Below, piece after piece: positions 22,918 through 34,036 of a stretch of DNA of 64,000 nucleotides. Under the pieces are notes generated by a model that was not told the DNA's origin, did no database searches, and was given only the letters and a program-made list of their open reading frames with translations. Made by a program: the position numbers and the translations under genes. Source of the stretch: [Phialemoniopsis] sp. UDSM-2020 (taxonomy: Eukaryota; Ascomycota; Sordariomycetes; Thyridiales; Thyridiaceae); NCBI GenBank assembly GCA_018873225.1, contig JAEILZ010000005.1, forward strand, positions 744,001-808,000. The letters are read 5' to 3'. Positions within the stretch are counted from its first letter, which is position 1. Each line of letters begins with the position of its first letter.

Positions 22918-24252
22918 GTCTTGTCCGATCACTCTGCCAGTTTCGCGGGGGATATAACGATCAATGTCTGGGCAATATCGGACGCAGATTGCTCTCCTGG
23001 CAGTCGAGTTTCATGAAATGCAACAAGTCGTCTTCGTTCACCTCTGTGGCCATCTAGTATATCGTGCAATCTAGCCTCGGCGAACTGAAATAGCTTCCGT
23101 CTCAATGGCCTCTGTGAGGAGAGGTGGGGTTCTGGGAGGCGAGTCTACTGTGATCCCTAACTGCCGACAATGCCATCCTCGACCAAGCTCGCTCTAGTCT
23201 CGACCATTTGCGGGGGTGGCGGCCATGTCACGGCCCCAACTTCCCCAACATTTCCCCCTCTATTTTTTCTTTGTCAGAAGCTTGTAATGGTTACGCTTGT
23301 GCCTTGCGTGGCCCCGCGAGCCAAATCTTCCGGCTGTGCAAGGGAATACGCGGGGCCCCCTTGCCGGTGCCAGAGAGGTTCTGGCTCTTTTCTCCTTTTA
23401 GTCGTCTGATGACCGATGTATTGCTAACGAGGTGGACCTGGGCTCGAGACGCACGCAGAGCTCTGTTCACCGAGGTCCCCTTGGTCCCGCGGGCCTCTAC
23501 GTGGGCGCACTCTCCCGACGTACCACAGAATTTCAGCCAGATTGCTTGGCTAATTGCCGGTTTCCCTGGCCGGGTAGCTCGACTGCGGGCACAAAACATT
23601 GCCCTGAACCATCGTCACCATGCCACAGCGCATGTGCAAAAGATGACACAGCAGCCTCTAAGGTCCAGGTCCGCTCACAAATCAGTCTACCAATTGTCGA
23701 GCTAGTCCTCAGTACCTTGCATTCTCCTCCTTGTGAGACGGCTTCGACGGTTACGAGCGGATCTGGGCCCTAGAGATGACTGTGCTTCGCCCTCGAGAGG
23801 GATCACAATCACGAACGAAACTTCCCACGGTTGGAAAGTAAGTTTCACTGGGAGCCCTAGGGTTGACATCCTCCTAAGCATTGTTCAATGGAATGGACGA
23901 GTAAAGTATCCTAGATAAGCCCTTCTGTGTCATATATCTCCCTGTTACGGTTTTCGTCCGCCCCATGGACGGATATATAAAGATATCTTTAATCCGATCT
24001 GCCATCGAGGGTCACCTCGCAATGCTTGGCTTTGCTGAATGATCCCGTTTCCCTGCGCTGTGCCGTGCCATCCCCACATACCGGTGGCCCCCATATACAG
24101 GCCAGTTCGCCGCCGCGCAGCACTTGCTCTAGCTCCTTGCGTCGTTTTATTTTATTTGACTGTCTCATCCAATCCACAATTCCTCAGAGCCACGGAAAAC
24201 AAGAGCCAGAGCTACACATCACGTCACATAAGCACTGCACTCCAGCGGCACA
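22918..24252. other. Divergent intergenic region between regulator and aldehyde dehydrogenase
   Basis: About 1.3 kb, with only spurious open frames. It contains CCG-N9-CGG at 23958-23972 directly before a TATA-like box, and CGG-N10-CCG (GC-flanked) at 23351-23366. A microORF-free pyrimidine-rich leader precedes the aldehyde dehydrogenase ATG. No exact TCGG-N10-CCGA copy was found here. Confidence 0.55.
23974..23981 (+). promoter_or_regulatory. TATA-like box upstream of the aldehyde dehydrogenase
   Basis: TATATAAA lies 272 bp before the ATG of the rightward aldehyde dehydrogenase gene, two bases after a CCG-N9-CGG pair. This is a plausible core promoter; the leader implied is about 240 nt. 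Confidence 0.45.
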
Positions 24253-25910
24253 ATGGGCTCCATTGCACCATCAGAGTTCCGGCCCCGGATGCTGATCAAC
24301 GGCGAGGTAAGATTTTCGGTCCACCTCACATCCGGGCGGCCGCCCGCCGCCCGCCCAAGGTACGGAGTACGAAAGGAGCTGAAGGGCTGACAACGTGCGC
24401 TCCCGTGGTAATTTTTAGCTCGTTGAGGCATCGGACAAGAAGACTTTCCCACTCTACAACCCCGCAACGCGCGAAAAGGTCGCAGATGGTAAGAAGAACA
24501 CTTTCGCCGCAAGGGGCCCAATTGCTGGAACCTCAAAGCTGAACTTGTTTCACAGTGCCGGAAGCCACCGAGGCCGATGCCAACGCCGCCGTCGCCGCAG
24601 CAAAGGCCGCGTTCCCGGCCTGGTCGGCACTCGAGCCGACCAAGCGCGGCGCCTGCCTCAAGAAGCTGGCCGGCCTGATTCGCAAGCACCATGACGAGCT
24701 CGCCCGCCTCGAGGCCATCTCCATGGGCCGCCCCGTGGACAACTACTTTGAGTCTTTTGGCGCTGCTGGCAATTACGACCACTACGCCGAGTCGTGGCCG
24801 CACATCCAGGGCCAGGCTAGCGTCAACACCCCCGGCCATGTGACGATGACTCTGCGCCAGCCTTATGGTGTTGTCGCGGCCATCATCCCGTGGAACGTGC
24901 CCATCCTCTTCTTCTCGTCCAAGACCGCCCCGGCCCTCATCGCCGGCAACACCGTCGTGCTCAAGTCGAGCGAGAAGGCGCCCCTGACCTCGGCCAAGGT
25001 CGCCGAGCTCATCGTCGAGGCCGGTTTCCCGCCCGGCGTGTTCAACGTCATCTCAGGCCACGGCGTGCCCAGCGGCGCCGTCCTGTCGTCGCACATGGAC
25101 GTCCGCGCCCTGTCCTTCACGGGCTCCGGTCGTACGGGCCGCCTGATCCAGGAGATGGCCGCCAAGTCGAACCTGAAGAAGGTCATCCTCGAGCTCGGCG
25201 GCAAGGCGCCCGCGCTCGTCTTCGCCGACGCCAACATGACCAAGGCCGCCGAGCAGACGGCGCACAGCATCCAGTGGAACAGCGGGCAGGTGTGCATGGC
25301 CAACTCGCGCATCTACGTGCAAAAGAGCGCGGCGCCGGCCTTCGTCGAGGCCTTCAAGGAGCGCTTCGCCAACGTCAAGGCCGGCAACCCGACGGAGAAG
25401 GGCATCAACCACGGGCCCCAGGCCGACGAGGTGCAGTACAACTCGGTCATGTCGTTCATCGAGGAGGGCAAGCGGACGGGCACGCTGGCGCTCGGCGGCA
25501 AGGGCAACCTCGAGTCGATGAACGGGTATTTCGTCGAGCCGACCGTCTTCCTCGACACGCCCGAGGACGCGCGCATCATGAAGCAGGAGGTCTTTGGCCC
25601 CGTCGTGCTCATCAACACCTTTGAGACTGAGGCCGAGGCCATCCAAAAGGCCAACGACTCCGAGTACGGCCTGTACGCCGCCGTGTACACCAGGGACATC
25701 AGCCGTGCCATGAGGATCGCGCAGGCGCTCGAGAGCGGCTACGTGGGCGTCAACTGCACCAGCCCGGCGACCGCTCGGGACTTGCCATTTGGTGGATACA
25801 AGCTGTCTGGCCAGGGTCGTGAGGGTTGGCTGCACAGTCTCGAAAACTTCCTTGAGACCAAGAGCATCATCATCCAGCTGGACCCTGAGGACACTACTTC
25901 CAAGCTGTGA
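24253..25910 (+). CDS. NAD(P)-dependent aldehyde dehydrogenase
   Basis: Three exons (24253-24306, 24419-24488, 24556-25910) give about 492 residues, the normal ALDH length. Motifs are in order: PWNVP (coenzyme site), FTGSGRTG (NAD fold), LELGGKAP (general-base Glu), NSGQVCMANSR (catalytic Cys), EVFGPVV, and the C-terminal PFGGYKLSGQGRE. No targeting signal is visible, so it is likely cytosolic. The family oxidises aldehydes to carboxylic acids. In this cluster the obvious substrates are the hydroxybenzaldehydes released by the stilbene dioxygenase; that is an inference from position. It is divergently arranged with the cluster regulator. Strong codon bias (GCC/CTC-rich) suggests good expression. 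Confidence 0.92.
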
Positions 25911-26317
25911 CCATGTTTGTAATTACGTAGCGCCAGTCAAATTGAAGAAATTGTCAAGAAAGCACGCTTCAACATGGGTTTCCAGGTACTCCACTGTTTC
26001 CTGACCGATCACCTTGACGAAACTAGCATTTAAGGTTAACAGTAGACTTATGCCACTCCTAGCACGGTACTTGTCATCGTCGAGATGCATGCGCTCGCCT
26101 GCGTTCCACTGCATGCAACGGTGGATCCGCACTGCGTTTTCATCCAATCCTACTTGCAGTCAGCACGTGTGCGCCTTGTAGGCTCCAGCGAGGACCTTGG
26201 GCATCAGGCTGACAGCAGGGCGTTTGAGATTGCGCCTCATCGTACCAGATTGACCTTCGTCAAACGTCGAAAGAAATCTGTACCAATGCACAATTCTTCT
26301 CTCACAGTCAAGAAACG
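25911..26317. other. Intergenic upstream of the HET gene
   Basis: It holds the 3' flank of the aldehyde dehydrogenase and the promoter of the HET gene. No palindromic operator copy, gene or repeat was seen. Confidence 0.55.
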
Positions 26318-28786
26318 ATGTTTGAATATGAGCAATTGACCCGACCAAAGGAGATCAGGGTTGCGGTGATCGAACCCGGGGCCTGGTCAGCCCCCATGCG
26401 CTGCCAACTCTGGCACAGACTTCCCGATGTTCCTTTCGCATACAAGGCGCTCTCTTACGTCTGGGGGTCTAGACATGCGACCCGGCAAGTTCTGGTTAAT
26501 GGACAGCCTTTCCAAGTGACCATCAATCTAGCATGGGCTCTCCAGAATCTTAGGGACGAAGCAGAGCAAATTAAGATATGGGTGGATGCACTGGTATGCG
26601 TCTCCTTTTGTGCAACTGGCCCCGGAAACTCGACATACGAGCTCACACCATGTCAGTGTATCAACCAGCAAGATCCTCGAGAGCGAGGGCATCAGGTACA
26701 GATGATGCGGGAAATCTACGCAGATGCCGAGGAAGTAATTGTGTTCTTGGGTGATGGGGCGTCGCATCGCGTCGAGCGCTCCTTCTTCTCGCAACCCTCA
26801 CGTCGCAAAATACATCTCGAAGATGAGAAATCAACTAATCCGAACTTCATCGACGAACTGAAGCAATCCGTTGCTTCTCTGTACCGTCAGCCACGATCCA
26901 AATCATTCTGTGCTATCGCGCTTGTGTACCTCTTTGCTCAATCATACGATTTAACACTCGAACTACTCCGACACGCAAGCGACTCCCAGTATTACAGCTA
27001 CCTTGAGATCTTACGACAATTATTCGTCTCTCCATGGTGGTATCGCATCTGGGTCATACAGGAAGCCGCAGTGGCGACGCAGGTCAGAGTGCTCTACGGA
27101 AATGTGTCTACGCCATGGGCCATCTTTGAGAGAGCGAAACAGAATTGCAATGGGACGCCTGACGTTTCTACACGGGAGATAGAGCGTGATCGGATCGAAA
27201 GCCTCCTTTGCCAAAAGGTGCAAAGGATTGCGGCTCTACGAGAGTATCGACGCAGAGCACAAGCAGTGGATCTCCTAAGTCTTCTATACACCTATTCAGA
27301 CCGAAAGGCTGCCGATGAGAGAGATAAGATCTATGCCCTGCTGGGACTGGCAGATGATAAAGACCTCATTCATCCTGACTACTCCAAGGACACTCTTTCC
27401 ACCTATCGTGATCTCTTCTTTGCCATGGTCGAAAACTACGGCTTCCTGGTATCTTGGATAGGCGACATGAAGCGGAAAAATAGTGGCCTCATCCCTTCCT
27501 GGATCCCTGACTGGAGCAGTGAGTTCGACTTCGAATCTTCAGACGTTGCAAGAATAATAAACCTGCAAAATGTCTACAACACTTGTGGTGGCTGGACGCT
27601 CAAAGTGGTTCAATCAGATGACGACTTTTGGCCATTCGCATACGATCAGTTACAATTACTGGAGAACAGCCTCTTGGAAGCGGAGGCGAGATCAGAATCA
27701 TTCCACTTATCTCACACATTTTTGAAAGGCCTGTCCAGATTCTCCCAGTTTGCAAAACGACACGCTCCTACCTGGTTTAGCAACGATCTTCGCACGAGGT
27801 GCATGAGACTGGAAATGTCGCTAGGTACCAGACACGCTTTACAGGCGAATCCTCGGGCTACTGCACCAGAGACACCACATTTAGGGTTTTGTATCACTTC
27901 AGTCATCATTCAAAGCCCGTATTCCCAGATATCTCGGCTCCTCATTGCCGTCCTTTCAGGCGAAATCGATTCCCTTGAGCACTTCGATCGCCTAGATGAA
28001 GTACCGAACGAAGGCTTCGTCGAGAGAGGGCTGACGAATATGGTCACTGAGTCCTTAAACATCTCAACTGTGACTTGGTGTGGCGAGCGGCTCATGACAT
28101 GGTTGAAGGTGACGGAAGCTTTCCATACACTTTATAGATGGTCGGAGAGGGTGACAGCCGAAGAGCTTATGAGCATGTTGACGGGAGGCTTGTGGGTCAA
28201 TATAACGCCGGACGGATCCCCCAACACGATGGAGCGGATGACTTCAGCTGGCTACGATGATGTAAGACGCTGGTTCACGACCAACATACAGCCAAGGATC
28301 AAGGCTAGCCACGACACTTGGAACACTGATGGGCTGTATGATTCTATGCAGGAGCCATTGTCTGCGTTAATGCGGGTGGTAACTCAAGGTAGAGTCCTGT
28401 TCCAGACCAGGGATGGAGGCTTAGGACTTGGGCCGGGATCCATGGAGGTCGGTGATGAAGTGCACATCGTTCCGGGAGGGCGGAACCACTACTTATTACG
28501 TCGGCGAGAGGATGGGACAGCGCGCTGTCCCGTATATGGACTGGTAGGCGAGTGCTATCATAACGCACAGCCGGGTATAGTCCCAGCCTCATCACTTCAC
28601 GCGCCTATTCTAGAAGGAGAATCCAAGATCCGCGGTGGACTACCCGGTACCTTGGTGGATGTTCTATGCTTACTGGGAGGGTTTGACGACTATGGGGAAG
28701 GCTCACACCAGCCGCCTGGTGCACCAGGGGTAGCCGAAGGCACGGAGTACTCTGGACCAGTTAGGAGAACTATCATAATTAGATGA
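26318..28786 (+). CDS. HET-domain protein (heterokaryon incompatibility type)
   Basis: The HET domain opens with AYKALSYVWGS, continues with an LAWALQNLRD segment and WVDAL, and resumes as CINQQDPRERGHQVQMM; EIYADAEEVIVFLGDG follows. The segment 26594-26656 separates WVDAL from CINQQD, has GTATGC and CAG ends, is 63 nt long and lacks a stop. It is almost certainly a stopless intron, giving exons 26318-26593 and 26657-28786 and a protein of 801 residues. Reading straight through would insert 21 foreign residues inside the most conserved HET motif. The C-terminal part (VLFQTRDGGLGLGP, GDEVHIVPGG) is the usual HET-protein ending. Such proteins act in non-self recognition and regulated cell death. 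It has lower GC than its neighbours and no shared operator, so it looks inserted among the catabolic genes. Confidence 0.88.
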   Translation: MFEYEQLTRPKEIRVAVIEPGAWSAPMRCQLWHRLPDVPFAYKALSYVWGSRHATRQVLVNGQPFQVTINLAWALQNLRDEAEQIKIWVDALVCVSFCATGPGNSTYELTPCQCINQQDPRERGHQVQMMREIYADAEEVIVFLGDGASHRVERSFFSQPSRRKIHLEDEKSTNPNFIDELKQSVASLYRQPRSKSFCAIALVYLFAQSYDLTLELLRHASDSQYYSYLEILRQLFVSPWWYRIWVIQEAAVATQVRVLYGNVSTPWAIFERAKQNCNGTPDVSTREIERDRIESLLCQKVQRIAALREYRRRAQAVDLLSLLYTYSDRKAADERDKIYALLGLADDKDLIHPDYSKDTLSTYRDLFFAMVENYGFLVSWIGDMKRKNSGLIPSWIPDWSSEFDFESSDVARIINLQNVYNTCGGWTLKVVQSDDDFWPFAYDQLQLLENSLLEAEARSESFHLSHTFLKGLSRFSQFAKRHAPTWFSNDLRTRCMRLEMSLGTRHALQANPRATAPETPHLGFCITSVIIQSPYSQISRLLIAVLSGEIDSLEHFDRLDEVPNEGFVERGLTNMVTESLNISTVTWCGERLMTWLKVTEAFHTLYRWSERVTAEELMSMLTGGLWVNITPDGSPNTMERMTSAGYDDVRRWFTTNIQPRIKASHDTWNTDGLYDSMQEPLSALMRVVTQGRVLFQTRDGGLGLGPGSMEVGDEVHIVPGGRNHYLLRRREDGTARCPVYGLVGECYHNAQPGIVPASSLHAPILEGESKIRGGLPGTLVDVLCLLGGFDDYGEGSHQPPGAPGVAEGTEYSGPVRRTIIIR

Positions 28787-28880
28787 GGCTTATCATATGC
28801 TCTGTGCATGACCTTTCCAACTGTGCTTGATAAACGTGATTATCCCACTGTCAGAATTTGATTTAGTAGCGTATTACAAT

Positions 28881-30385
28881 CTATGAAGCCACTGAAACAC
28901 TGCTGGTATTCTGCTGGATCGGCAAGTGTAAAGAGCTTGCACTCTCATTACCGATGATTCCCGAGTGTTTCTTAAAAGTCTCGTCAAAGACCGCCTCCGC
29001 ATGCTTCTCTGCATCATGATCATGGATCCAGTCTTCGCGGGGGAAGCCGATGGACGAAGGGTCATCCTTGATCTTGGACCAATCCGTCTTGTGCCACATA
29101 TCTCTAGTGGTTTCGCCTGTCTTCTGCACGGCCTTGACGCGATCGTACCTCCATTGTGTTAGTATATGAATATTCGAAAGCGTGGGTTGGTACATACCGA
29201 ATCTCCTGATGAGTCCTCAGAGCAGCGGGCACATTGCCCTTCCCGGCGCGCTTGAGGCAGACAGCAAGAGTCGCACCGTCTTCCATGGCCTGCGTCGCAC
29301 CTTGCGCGCTCGTAGGCAGGAACGGATGAGCAGCATCTCCCAGAAGGAGGGTGCGGCCCTGTTTACTGGTCCACGTAGGGAGAGGATCACGGTAGACGAG
29401 CTTCCAGTCCACAACCGAGGGTGTCTTCTCAACGATAGCGCTGCACATGGGGTCCCAGTCCTTGAGCACCTCGAGGACCTCCTCAAGCTTGCCTGGGAAC
29501 GACCAGGATTCGTCGATGTTGTGCTCGTCCTTGTGTGTGAGGACCCAGCAGCAGTCCGAGCCGCCCTTGATTGTTGAGAACAGGAAGTGTACTTCGGGAC
29601 CGATCCAGCCGTTGAACGTATCGCCATTCTCGCAGAATTGTCGAGTTCGGGGATCCGCCAACATATCGGTGTTCGGGAACCTGGCACACGAAAGGTTAGG
29701 ACGAGGGTCCTGCTCCAGAAGTCCAGCAAAGGAGACTTACCAAGCACGCCACACCGCATAACCGCTGCTCTTTGGCTTGTCCTCGTAGCCCAGCACAAGC
29801 TGCCTGGCTTTGCTTCGCACTCCATCCGCACCCACAACAACGTCTCCCACGACCTAATCGTTGTTCGTCAGCAAGGCTAACCTAGTCACAGAGGCTTGAG
29901 CTACCAACCTTCTCTCCAGACTTCAAGACGATGCCTGCACTGCTCTCATCCTCAAAATAGTCCGTCACAAAGTTGCCAAGATGGATGGGGATCTTGAGCT
30001 CGTCTCTGGCGTAGTCAAAGATGACTTGATGTAGCTCGCCTCGGTGGCCATTGAAGAATGGCGCCTCCTCCTTTTGCGGGGGTGTGATCTGGTGGAAGAC
30101 GACCTCGCCAGTATCCCACTTGTGAATGCGGAAGCCATACTCGCGAAGGTCAATGCTCAGCTTTCGAAGACGGGCGGCAATCTCGCCGTTCTTCCATCGG
30201 TAGAAGATGCGACCGGCGTTTCCACCGAACGAGATGATATCGCCCAGGGTCTTGAGCTCCGGGAAGGACTCGTAGATCTCGACATCGTGGCCTTGGCGAT
30301 GGCATTCAATGGCTGCTGTCAGGCCGCCAAAGCCAGCGCCAACGATGATGACCTTGATCCCAGTTTTTGCTTGTGGGGTGTCCAT
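28881..30385 (-). CDS. FAD-dependent monooxygenase, salicylate hydroxylase-like
   Basis: Four exons (29909-30385, 29741-29853, 29198-29680, 28881-29148) give about 446 residues. The start at 30385 (MDTPQAK) is preferred over an in-frame ATG at 30424, because the Rossmann strand KVIIVGAGFGGLTAA then begins at a normal distance. Group A flavoprotein landmarks are present: GAGFGG (FAD), GADGVRS (DG motif) and GDAAHPFLPTSAQGATQAMEDG (second FAD motif). Relatives hydroxylate phenolic acids with NAD(P)H and O2, sometimes with loss of the carboxyl group, as salicylate hydroxylase does. That fits a step after hydroxybenzoate formation in this cluster. It is divergently paired with the SDR gene over a 447-bp promoter holding operator copy 4. 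Confidence 0.9.
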
Positions 30386-30539
30386 ATTGAGTAGATGTGA
30401 TGACTGATGGAGTAATGAAGACAAGATCGCTATAACTTTAACACGAGTTTTTATATGATATCACACCATGCACAGCATCCGGCCGTCCCAGGCGCGCGGG
30501 TTTTCATTCTCTGCAATCTATATTTCCCATCGTATTTAC

Positions 30540-30561
30540 TCGGCCGACAGAAATCTGCCGA
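30540..30561. promoter_or_regulatory. Inverted repeat TCGGC-N12-GCCGA
   Basis: A perfect 5-bp inverted repeat in the monooxygenase/SDR promoter, about 90 bp from operator copy 4. It has the same TCGG/CCGA half-sites but 14 bases between the CGG and CCG triplets. It may be a second, lower-affinity site or chance. Confidence 0.4.
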
Positions 30562-30647
30562 TCAGGCGACCCTTTTGGAGTCGATTTGGAGTACCAGACT
30601 CTGGCACGATGCATCCCCGCACCACCATGCCATCGGGCTGTCTGTGC

Positions 30648-30665
30648 TCGGAAGAATGCCTCCGA
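30648..30665. promoter_or_regulatory. Candidate Zn2Cys6 operator, copy 4 (TCGG-N10-CCGA)
   Basis: The sequence reads TCGGAAGAATGCCTCCGA, with the inverted repeat extended by one base each side (CTCGG...CCGAG). It lies 262 bp upstream of the monooxygenase ATG and 167 bp upstream of the SDR ATG. Confidence 0.78.
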
Positions 30666-30832
30666 GCCATTTTCATCACAGCCCACGCGGTCTGAGACAG
30701 CAACAAATAGCAATGAAGCACCACAAAGACGCAGATCTGACATGCCTAGACAGATTGTCAGTGCTTCTGGTGTTATCCCATTCTATTCGATCAAATCCTA
30801 CTTTCCAAGCCGGCTAGTCTCCACTCACAAAC

Positions 30833-31953
30833 ATGGCAACGCATCCTGAATATGGGGTAAAGACCACGGCTACCGAGGTAGCTGCTGCTTTTAGCAAGGA
30901 GATTAAGGGAAAGAATGGTAAGCACTTACAAACAAGCCTTAGTAGTCCTTCAGTTATTGACATGGAGCCTTAGTTGTTGTCACCGGTGTTAGTCCAACTA
31001 GCATCGGCTCGTACACTGCATTAGCAATTGCAACCCACGAGCCAGCAAACCTGATCCTCGCATCTCGAACAGAGAGCAAAATTGCAGAGGTGGTGGCAGA
31101 CATTCACAAAAAGTACCCCAATGTTCCAGTTCACAGTGTAGTTATCAACCTCAGAGAGGTGAACTCGATCAAGGCTGCAGCGGAAAAGATCAGTTCCCTC
31201 GTCGATCATCTTGATGTCCTGATCAACAACGCCGGCATCAGTCATAGTGCTCGAGATGCAGTGGTTACACCGAATGGAACAAGAACAGACCTACAATTCT
31301 TCAATAACCATCTCGGTCCTTTTCTGTTGACCTCACTGCTACTTCCTCGGCTGGTCGCTGCTGGAGAGAAGTCGGCACCTGGTGCCACGCGGGTCATCAA
31401 CTTGACCAGCAATGGCCACCGTCTTTCGCCTATTCGTTTCAGTGACTACGCTTTTGACCGTGGAATCTACGACGGCGTTCCCGAGCCGGAGCAGCCGCGG
31501 CCGAACCTCCCAGAGTTCCTGACTAAGACCAATGACGGCTTCCCTGGCTTCATGGGCTACGGACAGAGCAAGTCAGCTAACGTGCTGCACGCAACCGAGA
31601 TCTCTCGCCGGCTGAAGCGAGCCGGTCGTGGCAATGTTGTCGGCTTTGCGGTTCACCCGGGGTCCATCATGACGGACCTCTCACGAACCCTGGACCCAGA
31701 TAGTCAAGACGCCGTGACCAAGACGGCGCCGGCCCATCTGTGGAAGAACCACGATGCAGGTGCTGCTACGAGTGTGTGCGCCGCCTTTGACCCCAAGCTC
31801 GGGGAGGCCGATCTCGGGGGCAGTGTACTGGGTTACATGTGCGACTGCCAGCTCCAAGACGATTTGGTGGCACCGCACGCAGCTGATGCTGAGATAGCCA
31901 AGCGGTTGTGGGATGAGAGCGAGAAGATGCTACAGATCTCGACAGGATTCTAG
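30833..31953 (+). CDS. Short-chain dehydrogenase/reductase (retinol dehydrogenase-like)
   Basis: Two exons (30833-30917 and 30974-31953) give about 354 residues. The cofactor loop reads VVVTGVSPTSIGSYTA, a variant of TGxxxGIG in which the usual second glycine is replaced. NNAGIS follows at the usual distance, and the active-site YGQSK (YxxxK) sits in FMGYGQSKSANVL. FAVHPGSIMTDLSR is the typical segment after the active site of WW-oxidoreductase/retinol dehydrogenase-like SDRs. It is likely NADP(H)-dependent and cytosolic. It could reduce or oxidise a carbonyl of an aromatic intermediate; the substrate is unknown. It is divergently paired with the FAD monooxygenase and shares its operator-bearing promoter. 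Confidence 0.87.
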
Positions 31954-32148
31954 GGACTATTATTGTAGACTTTAGACTCTTCGAATCTCATAAATATCCA
32001 TTCTCTCAATATCTGATCAAACCATTATCAATGCTTTATGCAGTGTTTTCTATCTCATGCTTGTGGTGTCCCATCCAGACCTCAAACTGTGTAACCTGTC
32101 TTCATCTCACTTACTACTTCTCAACATGAACCATCTCTCCTAGCCAGC

Positions 32149-34036
32149 TTAGTCTATCCGCTTCATCTTCACCTCTCCATTCTCGTCAATGACGGGTTCT
32201 GTCAGGTTCTTCCGCCTCTGCTGCTGGTAGAACGTGCTCATCCGGTACTTGCTCTCGCCGTCCAGAGGCTTGAGATCCAACAACGCCTGCCTACCCTCAC
32301 GCTCAAGAGTGTCTCTGAGCTCAGGAGTGCGCGGCTTGATATCACACCTGAACGGCTGAGGGCGCATGTTCAGACCGTTGGTGAACGCAAAGATGTCGAC
32401 CGGGATCTCCTTGCCCTTGGAATCCTTCGCAGGTGTGATGGAGTAGGCCCACAACAGTCGAGCAACGGTGATCCAAACGCCCTGCTCAGCGAGGACCTGA
32501 CCGCTGCACACGCGACGTCCCCAGCCAAAGGTCATGTAGCCCCTGTCTCCGGGGAAAGGCCTCTGCCAGTCGCTTCCCTCGATGAAGCGCTCTGGCTCGA
32601 AGCGGTCGGGCTCCGGGAAGTCTCGGTCGTTGTGGTGGATAGCCCAAAGGTTGCCTTGCACCCATGAGTGGGCGGGGATGAGCCAGCCGTTGTAGTAGTC
32701 ATCCTGGGTTGGAGAGTGAGGCTGTCCGCCGATGATGGCCACTGACCGCCACCGGAAGACTTCCTTGACAAAAGCGTTGACGTACGGCAGACTGGGGGAG
32801 TCATCCCAATGTGGCGACCGGCTTGAACCGATTACTCTGTCGAGTTCGGCCTGGGCTTTCTTCATAGCCTCGGGGAAAGCACAGCATGCGAGAACAAAAG
32901 TGACGAGGGTGCTGGAGCTGGTGTCGGAGCCTGCGCCGAAGAGGTTGCCGGTCAAGCTGGAAAGCTCCTCGGTGGGGAGGTTGTACTTTCCGTTCTCCAG
33001 GAAAAGAGTCTTTGCGTAAGGCGTTGGAATTGAGATGCGCTCGTCCGCGGTCTTCTCGGCTTGCTGCTCAAGAGCCTCCTGAGCGAGTGTGTAGAAGAAG
33101 TAATGACCACCCTTTTGACCACGGTTGCCCAGACCTCTCATCCAGGGCATCCAGCGTGGGAACTTGGCAAGAACTTGGCCTTTGTCAGTTGTGAATCTCT
33201 GTAAACAGTATGAAGGAGACTTACTCGGGAAGGTTTCCATCAACATGGGGAACGTCTTTCCAGGCACGTTGAGTTCCGCGGCAAGTTGCATAAGAGCAAT
33301 GACCTCGGTGATGATGGGGTCATTGTAGCTCGAGACACGTCTGCCAAATGCCAGGATAGACACCACGCTGGTTGCGTACCGTTCAAGGTGCTTCACATAG
33401 GCTGCAGGGTCATTCAGGAAGTCCAGCGCAACGACCTTGCTCTCGTTGTCCTGAACCTCACGATACTTGCGGACAGCCTGCACACCAACGCCCACGTGCA
33501 TGAGCTTCCGGTGGACGCGCCAGTGATCACGTTCTTCGCTGTTGCGAATTCGCATCGTCACAAGATTCGACTGGCCACTGCCGAGCTCTCCAAAGACCAC
33601 CATCCTGGGCCGAGAAGCGTAGATCTGGGCCCGCTTCTCGAGCACCTCATGAGCACACCAGGCATCGCAGATCCAAACAGTCGGATTCCTGAGTGAAACG
33701 GTGTCAGTCTACCTTATTTCGGCCGCTGTCAGGCGGAAATGCTACTCACCGGCCGATCCAGATGGTGATGAGAGGCGCATTGTATTTCTTGGCTACTTCC
33801 TCAAACCAGATCCACGGCTTGTGATCCGGCAGCGACCAGGTATTGCCAATAATGGGAAGTGGGAACGGCCCAGGAGGCATCTTAGACCTCATGTATAGCA
33901 TGTGCGCATAGTCTAGGACCAACGCCGTCGCGGCGACGGCTAATATCGAAAGAAACACATTGAGGGTCCCAAACTCCGTTATGCTCTGCTGAAGTTTGAG
34001 CAGCGTGAGGCCCCCTAACAGTTTATCGAAAAGCAT
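32149..34036 (-). CDS. Cytochrome P450 monooxygenase
   Basis: Three exons are proposed: 33750-34036, 33225-33688 and 32149-33179, about 593 residues. The N terminus has a membrane anchor (VFLSILAVAATALVLDYAHMLY) followed by the proline hinge MPPGPFPLPIIGN. Core motifs are the I-helix AGSDTSSST, ExxR in KEVFRWRS, PERF in RFEPERF, and the haem loop FGWGRRVCSGQ with the cysteine ligand. The 45-nt segment 33180-33224 (GTAAGT...AAAG) is in frame and stopless. Removing it joins METFPS to QVLAKFPRWMPW, which matches the family spacing better; this intron is less certain than the first. The sequence looks like an ER-bound B-type fungal P450 (OrdA-like group). It is divergent from the MFS transporter, with operator copy 5 between them. 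Confidence 0.88.

Larger units (their letters stand above)
30386..30832. other. Divergent promoter of monooxygenase and SDR genes
   Basis: A 447-bp promoter with operator copy 4 (30648-30665) and a wider-spaced inverted repeat TCGGC-N12-GCCGA at 30540-30561. No gene is recognised. Confidence 0.6.

Noticed and set aside
23351..23366. CGG-N10-CCG in the regulator/ALDH interval as a sixth operator
   Set aside because: The triplets are flanked by G on the left and G on the right, not T and A, and the surrounding sequence is GC-rich, so the match is weak. Noted but not counted.
23170..23705. Open frames up to 165 codons in the regulator/ALDH promoter
   Set aside because: Composition is not protein-like and no family features are visible; treated as promoter DNA.
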